From the NCBI GenBank assembly GCA_963971425.1, contig OZ020522.1, positions 718,168-782,167 of the forward strand: 64,000 nt of DNA, written 5' to 3'. Made by a program: the position numbers and the translations under genes. The notes under the pieces were generated by a model. That model saw nothing but the letters and a program-made list of their open reading frames with translations, ran no database searches and was not told where the DNA came from. Below are positions 14,649-25,917 of this stretch, one piece after another. Within the stretch, counting starts at the first letter, position 1; each line of letters starts with the position of its first letter. This DNA is from Bryoerythrophyllum caledonicum. Its lineage: Eukaryota; Streptophyta; Bryopsida; Pottiales; Pottiaceae.

Positions 14649-15233
14649 CAATGTAGTCACTATAGCATTTCTTTGCTCCTGTGCAAGAACTAAGCAACGA
14701 TTAGAGTACAACTGTTTTTTTTAAAGGGGGCCTTATTTTCAATTTTGGTTTATGTAACTTATTTCTGACATTTGTACATGTCCTCAGGCATCACTGTCAA
14801 GTGCATTAACGCATTCTTTAGGTTCAATGTAAGTAACAGAGACGTTCACATTCCTTGGACAGAGCTTCATAGTCGAAATTGGCGCCGACATGTAGTTTAT
14901 CAGCCATAAATGTTGTCGGCAACAATTGTGCAGGAATTGAGCAGTTGCACTGTAGTTGTACTTTAAGTACCTTGTAGTTGAGATGAGTCGTTTGACTGTT
15001 GTGTACTAGTTATTTCTTTTAGCTAAAATTCTTGTACTCCAAAGAAGATGTAGATCCTCTGCTTTGTTTATTGAGGTTGACGTTGTTGCATTGCAGGAGA
15101 TCCGTTGATGCCGTGAGTCGTCCCCAGCGCGTTAGGAGAAAGAGGCCGATCGTTCCTCTGCGAAGAAGTCTTCAACTCGAAGATCATTTGGAGAGGAGTC
15201 GGCATGAGAGAGATTTAGGATTTTGGGCGATAG

Positions 15234-15292
15234 CATGAAGAGTGGTGGATCCCGATCCCAGTCAAACTCCAAGGAGTTACAATCGGTGGAAG
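15234..15292 (+). pseudogene. Start of a CACTA-encoded open frame split by a MITE
   Basis: An ATG at 15,234 opens MKSGGSRSQSNSKELQSVE. The frame continues, after the 348-bp MITE and one copy of its target repeat are removed, as ELLTPPTGTKIGNTHK to a TGA near 15,700. It is preceded by a pyrimidine-rich TTGCATTGCAG acceptor-like site near 15,098. It is probably a TNPA-like accessory reading frame. I do not recognise a domain in it. Confidence 0.35.
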
Positions 15293-15640
15293 CAGGCCTT
15301 TTTTTTGGTTTCAGAGTTTAAGCCAGATTTGGCCAGAGTGGCGACACAAACTTTTTGACGACGGCAAGTTTGGCGACACAAAGTTTCTCTCAAAACCATA
15401 CAAAACCAAATTTTCTCTATAAATATCCATTTTGGAGAATTCATCTCTATAAACATAGATTTGTACATCCTTTTTGGCGACAAGTTGGAGTTCATTAGTA
15501 GCAATATGGCCATATGCCAACGGCCATCAATGAAGTTTTGGCGATATAAAATCTTAAGATTTCCCAGTTTTTTGGGAATATTCTATTTTTGGAAATAAAA
15601 TTTTGCTTTTTGGCCTCAGGTCGCCAAAAAAAAAAGGCCT
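15293..15640. mobile_element. 348-bp MITE, probably Mutator-like, with 9-bp target-site duplication
   Basis: The element begins CAGGCCTTTTTTTTGG and ends CCAAAAAAAAAAGGCCT, which are near-perfect inverted termini. It is flanked by direct copies of CGGTGGAAG at 15,284-15,292 and 15,641-15,649. A 9-bp duplication is the signature of Mutator-type transposition. The interior has several TTGGCGAC motifs in both orientations and no coding potential. It splits an otherwise continuous open frame, so it is younger than the host CACTA element. Confidence 0.85.
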
Positions 15641-16879
15641 CGGTGGAAGAGCTTCTTACGCCACCCACTGGTACAAAAATCGGAAACACCCACAAAATTT
15701 ATGTTTGATTTTCAAGTGTTGCTAGAGTTTCTGGAGTATGCGATTTTGGACTCTGCTTTTTGGGCTTTATTTTGGCCGGCCCCGACGCTTGTCGAGGCCA
15801 GGCAGGGGCGGTACTTCGATCTTTGACTCTCACGACGCACAATGTTATGGTTTGATTGTGGAGAGTTTTGATTGTTGAACCCAAGGTCCATTGTAATTTA
15901 AACAATGTTTTTGTTTGTTGTTGATATGAGGTATGATCAGCTGAAAAGACATGGTAGATGTGCGGAAATGAGTTTAAGTGGGCGGTACTTTGATTGTGAT
16001 TTGATTTGTTGTGATCCTCATCTCCTTTGGATCCTCAAACTCCTTCGAAAGGAAAATGTGCCTTGCTCTGAAGAGGTTAGGATTGCTCTTTATTTATAGA
16101 GCCTGTTGGAACATGTTACTAGATGGTGTGCTAACTGCTGGAAGCGTACAAGTTGTTGTGAAATCAGACATGTTGTATGTCATGTGTATGTTTTGTTCTC
16201 AATTGGGCATCCAATTTTATAGTTGTGTCGTAGTCATTTTTATAATTTTTGAGTATTCTTATGTAACATGAACATTTGTATGGAAGTTGTGAGGTAGTTG
16301 TTTGAATTTCTTTATGACTCTGTGTACTTAAATTTGCAGCAGTGTTTTGAGATGTTGTTACCCGGATGTAGTTGTGTTGTAGTTATGTGAGTAACCCTAA
16401 AGAAGTGGCGCCTTTGAATGGGGTTGTTACTTGTGAAGGTGTCAATGATCTGAAGTTTAAGGTGATGTAAGTGTTGATAATGTTTGGTTGTTTGTGTAGG
16501 AGCTTGCTACATAGAGCGTTGCATCAAAGAGGAGGAGCCCCAAGAAATCAGCTAACGTTGTTTTTGAAGTTCCCAAGGTGAGCTTGGTCATTGAAGTGTT
16601 CTTAGTAGCCTAGTATTATCTATTGCTTTGCTCTTGAATAATTCTCAAGTAACTATTGTCATTGATGGCATTGCAGGAGAGAAGAGGGACTAGGCTTCAA
16701 AGCCTTAGTACTAGTACGACGAAGAAGGGAGACCATTCCTTGTAGAAGGTAATTAAGACATCTTTTTAACTTACATGTTGTTTGAGTTGTTATTGGAGCA
16801 ATTAGTTGACTTGTTGTATCATTTGGTTGCAGTTTTGTTTGGGGTAGAAGGTTTGGCTTCTCAATCCCAAGGGTGGAAA

Positions 16880-17096
16880 ACAACATGTTGCAGTTGGGAA
16901 TGTGAGTGGCCTTGCAGGAAGGATGGTTCACTTTCGCACCATCAAAGAGGGATGGTGCAAAGTGGATGTGAGCGAGGCCTTGCATGGGGAGGTGCTATTG
17001 ATGGAACTAAATAATGACGCCGAACAACTCTTGGTGAAGGACATGGTTAAGAGTAACACCTTATGGGAGGCCGAGTTTATGAAGGTATTTATTTTA
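16880..17096 (+). pseudogene. CACTA-encoded exon remnant resembling plant Tnp1/DUF8039-type domains
   Basis: Frame 3 from about 16,880 reads VSGLAGRMVHFRTIKEGWCKVDVS and continues to KDMVKSNTLWEAEFMK, followed at about 17,082 by an AAGGTATTT splice-donor-like site. The pattern of a G-x-V-H start, a KVxV strand and a final D-x(2)-x-S-x-LWE block resembles the small domain found in many plant En/Spm-encoded proteins. Recognition is from memory of the family, so it is tentative. Other exon-like bits lie at 16,500-16,580 and 16,676-16,745. Confidence 0.35.
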
Positions 17097-18235
17097 TACT
17101 AGACTTTATTATCCGTAGTCTTGAGTTCACTCTTCTGAAGTTGTTTTGAAGTGTGGATAGGGCGCTTGCAACTAATATGTGACTACGATACAACTCAGTT
17201 AGTAGTTGGTTTCAACTGATATGCAAATGTATAAGGACTACATTGTAAGTGTATAGTGTAGGAGCAGTAACTGTGCTGCAATTGCATTGCTACTCAAATG
17301 CAAGTGTATGTGTGGTGCACATTGAGTAAAATGCAACTATGCTCCAACTGTTGCAATAATTTGTGTTTTCAATCACCACTGCGATGCAACTAACGTACAA
17401 GGTCTTTTCAACTGTCCTAATCTTGAGACGCATGTTTGCATGTGATAACAAACTCTTTTGGCACTCGTAATTGAAAGATGCTTGAATTTGTTGTTGTAAT
17501 GCAGTTGTTTGCATCATTGTCATAATGTTATTAAAGCTTGAAGGCAACACTTACCGACTAGTGCAGCACTGGCAAACGACTACAGTACAACCTATAAACA
17601 ACTGATGATTAATATCCGGCAGCTGAATGAATTTGTGGAATTACTTTTTATAACCGTTACACAACTTCTTCACGACTATTTTACAAGTGGATCACAAGTG
17701 TCATTGTATGATAATAAAATCGTTGTGCAACCGCGGGACAACTAGGGGACAACTCAATTTCCATGATAATACAACTGCTAGTCAATTGCAGGACAACTAC
17801 GTCACTACTCTTACAGCGTGGTGAACATTCAAATTAAACATTAAAAATGAATTCTACTCCTATGAAATCATGACATTTGGTACAACTAGACCGCTCTGAC
17901 AATCATGTGTCACAGAAAATTTAATGTAACATTGGAAATCGTGCAAAAGATTTCTTGCCACAAAAGAAAAAGAAGGGCACCGGGGGTTGAGGTAGTGAAA
18001 GTTTTGAAAGGCAAAGGATGATTTTAGTGTGGATGAAAAGTTTGATGTCGTAAAAATATGACTACATACAAATAACTGCGGCACGACTACGGGATGACTC
18101 AAAGTCAACTGCGTTTGTTTTACGACTGTAGCAATTGTATACAAGTCATGCCATGTCACATACGACTGTTTTGCAGTTGTGAAGTGGCAGTCGTAAAAAC
18201 ACCAGATTCTACTAGTGGAGGCCCATCCGAGTTTA

Positions 18236-19732
18236 TCAGGGCATGTAACATTTTGAAGTTCCAAAGTGCTTGAGCGTCTTCATAGTCTCCGGACTATGTT
18301 CTTCAAGAAGGAAGTTAGTTGCTTCCTCCCTCCAGGCCTCCTTCCAGTGCGATTCTTCCCATTGCAAGGCATTGCGAAGGTCAAGATCAATGCCCTCTCC
18401 CAAATTTGACACCATGCATCCCAAATTATTCCAGAGTAAACCATCTGGATGTCATCCAAATTGGAGTCGCTTGCATGCAGCATCCCAATATCCACCCATG
18501 ACTTGGTAGAAGAAGTTACGCCTAGCAACATCCGCCGCAATGGTTCCCAATATGAGCTTCTTGCAAACTTGCAAGTTTTCTTCATGGTCATTTTTCCAAC
18601 CGATCTGTGAGCTTACATTGGACTTTTCTAGCTAGTGCGATGATGCACGCCAACTCCACACCGAATCTTCTCCCCACCTATCAGCATGCACCGACCCAGG
18701 TGCAGTCTCCAGATTCAACTCCCAACTAGGTGACATGTAGATGGTGAAGCCAAACAAATCATACAAGCGCTCGTGAAATAGTGCTCTACACTTTGTGCAA
18801 AATCTATGTGTCAAGAGGTCACCTAGGAGGCACATTGGGAGATATAAGCACCGGCACGTGCCAACGGCATATGCACCTTCCAGCCCAAATGGATTTAAGC
18901 AAACTGTGCATTCATCTCCGTTTTGCATAAGATCGCTAGAGTTGGCCATAACTTGCGTGCCTCCACGTCTCCGCCAACATTTGCCTTGCTCGCAACAACG
19001 TGAGAATGGCCACGAACATCTACAGCTCTTTCAAAGTTTTGCTAAGGAAAAGTGTGGCAATCACAATCACAAAGCCCTTCTATCTCAATTGCTTGCTTGG
19101 AGATAATGTCACTTTTTTGTCTAGATTCCAGCTTTAGGTTTAGAATTTATTCTTTGAGTTCTTCAATCGCCTCGTCGTTCTTTTGACTTGATTTTAGCTT
19201 GAGGTTACGAATCTCTTCTCGAAGACGTTCAATCGTCTCGTCCTCCAAGCGCATATTGTCCAACAATCCTCGGTGAGCATCCTCGATGCTTGATGCTCTA
19301 AGTTGGAAGTGATGACTAGAACATCCAACATTGGAATTTTGTTTGTAACAGGGATGTGTTCTTCATCTCCAACAGCCCCAACATGTGCTATGGATTCATC
19401 ATCGCTAGTAGCATTGGCACCTGCCAATTCTTCGTGGCCACCTGCTTGAACCATGGCAAATGTTGTTAGTTGGAGCTTTACACATTGCCGCATTTTTTGT
19501 GAAGCATGCTCCGCTGCTGTCATTGATGAACGCCAACCTCGCTTTCCATCTGAGTCCAAATCAGGTGATGATCTGATTCTATTGGAGGTACATCTTTTGG
19601 GCCATCCGCTTTCTGTGGACCTACTGCCGCAAACAGAAACATTGGATGTTGCTCTCTAGGCATATCTATTTGCATCCATACCCTTGGCAATTTCGGAGTT
19701 TTTCGCATAGTCTTCCATGCGAACACGTGCAT
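18236..19732 (-). pseudogene. Decayed gene for a coiled-coil plus RING-like zinc-finger protein
   Basis: On the minus strand, reading from 19,732 down, several frames form one apparent protein. The first parts are MHVFAWKTMRKTPKLPRVWM and an MDSDGKRGWRSSMTAAEHAS region (19,559). Next is a charged coiled-coil stretch (LREEIRNLKLKS near 19,230). A RING-like finger follows (18,949-18,700: C-T-V-C, then C-R-C, M-C, and C-T-K-C with ALFHERLYDLFG). The tail is acidic and amphipathic (QWEESHWKEAWREEATNFLL near 18,350). Frameshifts and stops separate the pieces. The finger is C-x2-C...C-x-C...C...C-x2-C and so only RING-like. It may be a transposon-captured or lineage-specific family; I do not recognise a named gene. 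Confidence 0.45.
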
Positions 19733-19762
19733 CTGCTTCCTCTAGAGGAAGCAGATGCACGT
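19725..19762. repeat. 38-bp perfect palindrome with no spacer
   Basis: ACGTGCATCTGCTTCCTCT (19,725-19,743) is followed immediately by its exact reverse complement (19,744-19,762). It lies at the 5' end of the decayed RING-like gene. Confidence 0.97.
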
Positions 19763-20608
19763 ATTTATATATTTATGTGCCTTGGCCTATTCTTGTCTTT
19801 CTCCCTCTTCTTCTCCGCGTTGGTCATCAGTTGTTGCTGTTGGATTTCTGGCTCACTCTCACTTTCCATAATCCATTGTGCGGAAATTCTAAAAATCTAC
19901 AAAAATATCTTCAATCTACGCTAAGCTCTAGCTCAAAAAAAATTAGAGCTCTTGACTAATTGTGGAACAACTGGTATATTAGAGTTGTTCCACAAATACA
20001 CTTGAGTAGCACAATGATACAATTACCACATTGGATTTTAAAATAATCCAAGTTAGTGATATTAATTAATACGAACTCTAAACCAAGGTAGTCAAGATGA
20101 CGTGCAATATGTCGTTAGTATACAAGTATGGAGCTCTATTCAAAGTTCACACAGTCAACCACATTAAAAAGATAGTTGAAGGCCACGATTTCTAAGTGGA
20201 GTAATGTGAGATGGGCCGAGCGTGACCCCAACACATGATTAGTATCACTAGACGTACGCGCCCGACCTCACATACAGTATATATATCACATATTATATAT
20301 AAATATGTATAAAAGTATTGTTTAATTTCATAATTATACATAATTCACAATAATATTTATAATAAACATTACATTGTAATATATATGAATTTATTAAATA
20401 AAATTATAAATATACAATAGTATATTAGAATCGATTCATCGATATTTAGAAACATTTTATTAAATTAAGGAATCTTGATTTACATGGCAAAAGTTGGAGT
20501 TCATAGTTGTTAACCCTGGAACATCCAAGGAGCCAAAAATGTGAATGCATTTGGCTCCTTGAAATTGAATGCATGATACTCGATGAAGAATTGTGAAATT
20601 CATCCAAT
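19763..20608. other. AT-rich non-coding stretch with small hairpins
   Basis: No coding region is apparent. A 12-bp stem, TGTGGAACAACT (19,961-19,972) with AGTTGTTCCACA (19,983-19,994), has a 10-nt loop. A second, CAAGGAGCCAAA with TTTGGCTCCTTG, lies near 20,527-20,562. The part from 20,275 to 20,460 is almost pure A+T with TATATA runs. Confidence 0.7.
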
Positions 20609-21180
20609 TATTTTTTAGAGAGATCAATGAATGTGTAAGCATTAGATGATGATGAAAAAACTTGCCTCATTGAGATAATCATTTTTTTCTAAAAAAATGT
20701 TTGCGACACGGATCTCATTGTAGTAAAATTTAGAAAGTACTAGCCTTGTGCTATAAATCTAAATTAATGTCATTAAAACAAAAAAAAAAAATTTGAACCC
20801 AACTATTAAAATGAAGGTTTTGAAGTCTTGTTTCCATTCTGGTTTGCAATTTTTAAAAATTCATTAAATTGAATAAGTATTGCAATTTGAACTTTGGGCC
20901 TATAACCATGGTTGACTACTTCTCAAATTTTAGCTAAACATGGAAGGTTCAGTTATACCACAATCTCTGGCACTATAATGTACACCTTTGGTAAAAAATT
21001 TAAAACTTTGTATTTGATATGAATTTTTTTTAATTTTCACTCAAAAAATCACAATTATTTAGAATTTTCACAAAGACATCTGTGATTTTTTAGACATATA
21101 AAAGACATGTGATCTCATCTCTAGATATGAAATTAAAAAATCCACCTATATTTATTGGAAATTAGAGCACATAATAGAAT
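20609..21180 (+). repeat. Dispersed repeat, copy a (partner at 42,029-42,595)
   Basis: This stretch aligns in the same orientation with 42,029-42,595. Shared landmarks are AAGCATTAGATGATGATGAA (about 20,637 and 42,061), CACGGATCTCA, CCTATAACCATGGTT, GGCACTATAATG against GGCACTGTAGTG, and GATCTCATCTCT. It is diverged and non-coding. It ends where the long hairpin repeat starts. Confidence 0.85.
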
Positions 21181-22260
21181 GAATACAATGAATACATGGA
21201 ATACCATGTCACATACTATGTTGTATTTCACACACATGCACATTGATTTTGGTCCTAAATTTTGATTGAACTTTGTCTTTAAGACATTCATCATTGTTTT
21301 GTGATTGTTGATCTCTTTTCTCACATATGAAACTTCCGTTTTGATTCGTATTAGGTTGGAACATTTTTTTATACATTCAAGTAGAAAAAAACAAAAAAAT
21401 CACCAATAATTGTGTATAAATATTTTCTTCACATATGATATGTCAATGCAAAGCTATCAACCCAGTGCACATGTGAACTGCTCTAATTCAAATTACAAAA
21501 ATTCTTGCAAGAATCTATTGATGTTAAAGTAGTAGACCCTCCAAAATCCACAGTTTTCACTACCAATATACGGTAACTTTAAACACTATAATCTATTCCA
21601 TCAACCGTTGGATGTTGTGTAAAATTTCGCCAAAGTTGAGGTCATGGGTAAAGTTCAGTTTTGTAAGGTTAGATATTAATATTAGGCATTGTATTTCCAT
21701 CAAATCCAATTTTTTAACTATCTTTGATGCCTAATTATAGTATTCAACCTTACAAAGTTGAACTCAAAACATGACCTCAACTTTGAGGAAATTTTACACA
21801 ACATCCAACGGTTGATGGAAAAGATTATAGTGTTTGAAGTTATCGTATATTGGTAATGATAATTGTGGACTTTGGAGGGTACTCTACTTTTATCCATCAA
21901 TAGATTTTTGCAGTTTTTTTGTAATTTGAATACATGAGGTTCACATGTGCATTGGGTTGATAGCTAAGCATTGACATATCACACATTGTGAAGAAAACAT
22001 TTATACATGATTATTCATGATTATTTTTACTTTTGTCTGCTTGATTGTATACAAAAATGTACCAAACTTATATGAATCAAAACAAAAGTATTGTACACGA
22101 TGAGAGAGATCAAAAATCACAAAACAATGAAGAATCTCTAAAAGACAAATCTCAATCAAAATTCAAGACCAAAATCGTTTTGCAAATGTATGATTCAAAA
22201 TAGTATGCAGCATGGTAATCATTGTATTTTCCCGTATTTGATGTATTTTGTGTTGTATTC
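21181..22260. repeat. 1.08-kb long inverted repeat (hairpin element)
   Basis: The left arm (21,181-21,689) and right arm (21,727-22,260) are imperfect reverse complements over about 500 bp, with a 37-nt loop. Matched pairs include ATTAGGCAT (21,681) with ATGCCTAAT (21,727), CATCCAACGGTTGATGGAA (right arm) with its complement near 21,600, ATCAACCCAGTGCACATGTG with CACATGTGCATTGGGTTGAT, and the outer GAATACAA with TTGTATTC. There is no coding potential. It is probably a foldback or long-TIR non-autonomous transposon. Confidence 0.85.
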
Positions 22261-22731
22261 TTGGCTTTTTCGTGAGTTCTATGACTCCAAATCATGATGT
22301 GGTTTGTGCAGAGTGTTCATGTAACGTGTGCAATCTGAGCTTCTAATTTCACAACCTAATTCCTCATGGATTTCATGAAAATTGAGTTTTAACACCTCCA
22401 GCGTCCCATTTTGGGTCTCCTGGGCGCCATAGGGTTAAGATCTTGTACTTTTCTTCACCACTGGAAACAAACTAACACTCTATTTTTGTAAAACATTCTC
22501 AATAGCTTTGTAAAAAGCGTAAGCCCAAGTGATTTGCGCACTATGAGCATTTGAAGTCTGCCATTCTTCACTTGGTCTCCATTGTCTTCTAGTGATTATT
22601 GACACAATATGCAACTCCAAGTCTTGACTTTGATATCAAATCACAAGTCTCCGCAAGTTTGACAATTAAAAGTTTTAATCAGGTACCGGAAATCCCAAGT
22701 CCAAGCAGGACTGTTCTCACAATGGCCTCCT
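22261..22731. other. Non-coding stretch
   Basis: I see no convincing gene or repeat here. It separates the hairpin element from a degenerate minus-strand coding remnant. Confidence 0.5.
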
Positions 22732-23260
22732 CTACGACCGGCATGCTTTGCAGATTGTGCAACGTAATGCCAGATGATCTGCATGAATCAAATAACCTAG
22801 AAGTTGATATACATGTAGAAACCTGTTGTCATCAAGCCTGTGCTCGTTCATAAACTGTTTCTCAAAAATAATGATTTCGTTCATGAATGTGGTTAACACT
22901 TTCCCAAACTCCACATTCTTTGGCTTATATGGCGAATGCGGAAGTCCAGACATCAAACGCTCAAAACGCATGCTAAGTAGTGAACCATACCAGAACTGCA
23001 AACTCACTGTAAAAGACTTCTCAATAAATGTCTCGAACCTTTCCTGGTCAATCGTGGATCATCTACATAATAGTTTCTAAAATACGCACGCAGCATCTGA
23101 TCAATTGCCCTTCAATTTGAGAAAGACACAACTCTGCAACTAGGCCTTAAATGGCGACTCTGGCAACACCATCTGAAAGACAGGAAACGCCCCTAAATTG
23201 TCAACCTGAACGATCTGTACAGTAAAGGTAAGGGTGTCGTACCCGAATCGATCAACTCCA
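22732..23260 (-). pseudogene. Degenerate coding remnant of unknown family
   Basis: On the minus strand, 23,260-23,140 reads a plausible peptide (DRFGYDTLTFTVQIVQVDNL...), which then stops. A second frame over 23,050-22,732 gives a protein-like stretch (FYGSLLSMRFERLMSGLPHSP region, YKPKNVEFGKVL, NEHRLDDNRFLHVYQLL, ending CTICKACRS). Amino-acid usage is like a real protein, but stops and frame changes separate the pieces. I do not recognise it. It ends 22 bp from the SAM-domain gene stop and could be read-through of an older neighbour. Confidence 0.3.
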
Positions 23261-23281
23261 GCTACGTCTACAAAACATGCC

Positions 23282-24735
23282 TCATCGTTTCCTCAATTGC
23301 TGGATCAGTAACTCCAGCTTTCTTCGATCGCCGAAGCTCAGGATCTTCAGCTCATCACGGAGGTCGTCATTGGTGAGCTCCAGAAGCAGCTTTCCATCGA
23401 TGTTATTCTCTGCAAATGAGGTGGCGTATCGTGCAAGCCCTTGCTGTCCCAGCCATTCCATCGTCTCCCCCACTGTCCATTCCTTGGCCTTAGCTGCTCT
23501 CACGAACACACATCTAGTGAGCAGGATGCCGCAATTAACAAAACCATGACGACAACATACATTCAAACGACAAGCAAGCAAAAGCACCGAAGCATTCGTT
23601 TTCTAACTCTAATTTTAGGTCACAGTTTTGCAAGTTCTGCAGCGTGAGAAAATGAGGGAGGTTCAAGTGCGCGCTCACCAGGCAAGAGCTCGGTGCCAGG
23701 AGAAGAGCTCTGAGCCAGCAGCATGTCGAATTCCTCCAGTTCTTTCAAGCGAGCAATTCGTTCCCTCTCCTCCGCGCTGATCTGCTCCTGTCCCTTCTTG
23801 CCGCCCACCTTCTTCGTTCTAGACACTTCCATGAGCACTTTCTCATTCTTGATGCGCGCCTCCTCGAAGGGCCGGTGCAGTGCGCTGAGAATCAACGCTA
23901 CACTGCTCACGAGCCCTACTTGCAGGAAGACCCACAGCCCTCCGCTAATCAACAGCAGAATCGCGAACAAACGCGGTCCCTCGTAGATAAGAGCGTTTGC
24001 GACGAGCGCTGCTTTCGCCTTCGGTGACAAATGTCTCTGTCTAGTCGCGAGCCTCAACCACAGGAACAAATTCACGAACGGGAAAAAACTTACGGCCAGG
24101 GAGACTCCCATGTCCACCAACCCCGGCCCCGCCGCTCTCACCTTGCGACCCCCGCGCTTCTCCTTGGGCAACTCATCTACTTCACTCCGACTGTGCTCCA
24201 AAGCGTACCACCCCACCACACAATTCGCAAACATAACCCCACACAGGATGAGGTCCGCGGCGCCGAAAAACCCACGAGAGCCCGGCAGTAGTCCTCTCAA
24301 GCTCGCCACCCAGCCCACCAGAAACAGGCCTTCGAAGGACGCCAGCCCAAGAGGCAGCGAGACGGCCAATTCCGAGAGATCATTCCCATCCTGCAAATCC
24401 ACCTCAAAGCTACTCACAGCTTTCTCATCCTTCTTCCTACTCCCCGCCCTCACAGAGAAGAGCTCCAATCCTCGCACTCCCCTCGGCCGGCTCGAAGTAA
24501 CCTGTCCAAAAAACCTCCCGCGAAGTGCAATTCTCCGCTTCCTGGTTGGAAACGCTGTGGAAATCCTCGCAGCAATGCAGTATGATGAAGCTGAGAGTAG
24601 AAATCTAGCTGAGGGCATCGTTCCAGCCAATTTCTTCACGGGGCTGCGGCTACCTACACAGAACACGGAGCTCTGCACCACTTGTACGCAACGCATCGCG
24701 TGACCTGAATAGATGGAGACCGCCATGGCCACCAT
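23282..24735 (-). CDS. Plastid-type membrane protein with C-terminal SAM domain
   Basis: This is a two-exon gene on the minus strand. Exon 1 is 24,735-23,679 (ATG at 24,735, donor CTG|GTGAGC) and exon 2 is 23,493-23,282 (acceptor GAGAGCAG|CTAAGG), giving 422 residues in frame. The N-terminal 100 residues are rich in S, R and A and poor in acidic residues, like a transit peptide. Hydrophobic segments follow at roughly 125-145, 155-175, 205-230 and 250-285. A charged linker (EQISAEERERIARLKELEEF) comes before a SAM domain at about 353-420 (EWTVGETMEWLGQQGLARYA, DGKLLLELTNDDL, LSFGDRRKLELLIQQL). SAM domains mediate protein-protein or RNA contacts. Plants have an uncharacterised chloroplast family with this layout; the localisation is inferred. 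The splice pair was chosen because it keeps the frame and gives a complete SAM start. Confidence 0.8.
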
Positions 24736-25903
24736 CTCTCAACTGAAAGCTGCGGAGGAAAAATCTGCACGTCAACGAGCGAGCAAGGATTTCAATCTCC
24801 TCAGACGAACAATGAAGGAAAAGCATCGTGGTCGGACGCCGTGACTTCGTTCGAAGGCCTGTATTTGGGTAGTGACAATGCATTTGATGATTATTTGATT
24901 ATTATACATGTGTAATATGAAGACAATTGTTTGACTTCTGGAAAATAAAATCTTCATTTTTCATATAATCCATTAGAAGTCTAATATTGGTGCATATACT
25001 TTTAATTATATAGTTTTTTGACAAATCAAAAAAACTTAGAATGAAATGATTGAAGCTAAATGTATGCCATGTTTTGAATAAACATTTGATGAAGTCTTTA
25101 TTTTCTTGTATTTTGTCTTCAACAGAGGTTCGGAAATCCATCTTGGGGAGGATATGATATGAAAGATAATTTACTTTCTTCATGATGTGTTTGATTTATG
25201 CTTTTTAACAATATTATTCTTGATAGTACAATATTTTGAGGCGGGCAACAGGTTTTTGGCAGCCCTTGATGCGTTTTTATTAAAATGCATTGAAATGACG
25301 TAGAATTCAAGGATTTTTTTTTTTCAAAATTGTTTTCCTCTGATAGAAGAAGGCATGATGATTTCATCTACCGTGTGGATTTGAGACCCAAGTATCATTT
25401 CTTTAATTAAAAAATAAAATTGTTGTGTTAAGGAAATGGTGGGTTTTATACCCCAAGATATTGCAAGAATATTTTCCTTATCCTAAAACCTCCATTTACT
25501 TGTGATTTTTGGCATGCAATGACCTCACACAAGATAGAACATATTTCTAAAAAATTCATGCAACATGTAGTGGAAAATTTGCCATCGTTTTGAGCCAAAG
25601 TACACTAACCCTGTTTAGTTTTAGACAAGAAAAAAAACTATTTTGCAGTCTTCAGATCCATGTATCTTACAATCCGCACGATCAAAGTTTATGAAATCTT
25701 TTGAGTGTTTTCTTGTATTACTAAATTTCAAGGTCATACATGTGAAAATAGTAAAAAATAATTTAAATTATTCTCATAATATCTAATCTAAACGAGGCAG
25801 TTTTGAAGTGGTTTTGGTGAAGTACAGTCATGGTCCTTTAGGGGTTAATGTTGTAGCATTTGGTTGGGTTGTTTCAATTGTCCACTTAATTTGGCTTGCA
25901 ACT
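24736..25903. other. AT-rich intergenic DNA
   Basis: No gene or repeat could be supported. It holds the promoter side of the SAM-domain gene on the left and runs to the target-site duplication of LINE copy 2 on the right. Confidence 0.6.
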
Positions 25904-25917
25904 CTAAGATGTTCTAA
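25904..25917. repeat. Target-site duplication, 3' side of LINE copy 2
   Basis: CTAAGATGTTCTAA here is repeated exactly at 38,300-38,313. It abuts the GAA (= TTC on the element strand) tail of the LINE. Confidence 0.9.

Larger units (their letters stand above)
14649..18217 (+). mobile_element. CACTA (En/Spm-like) DNA transposon, right portion, interrupted on the left by LINE copy 1
   Basis: The right end is TTCTACTAGTG at 18,207-18,217, the inverted form of a CACTAGTAGAA terminus. The next 1.1 kb inward (17,100-18,200) is crowded with short subterminal motifs in both orientations (ACAACTAC, GTAGTTG, GCAGTTGT, ACGACT), as expected for transposase-binding repeats. The same motifs occur at 14,700-14,990, which suggests the left subterminal region lies there and that the LINE inserted into it. 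The left terminus is not visible. Exon-like pieces between 15,060 and 17,100 would be its coding part. The first three bases after the end are GAG, but the matching target copy cannot be seen. Confidence 0.65.

Noticed and set aside
14880-14900. TTGGCGCC motif resembling a retroviral-type primer-binding site
   Set aside because: No LTR precedes it and no gag-pol follows; it falls within the CACTA region.
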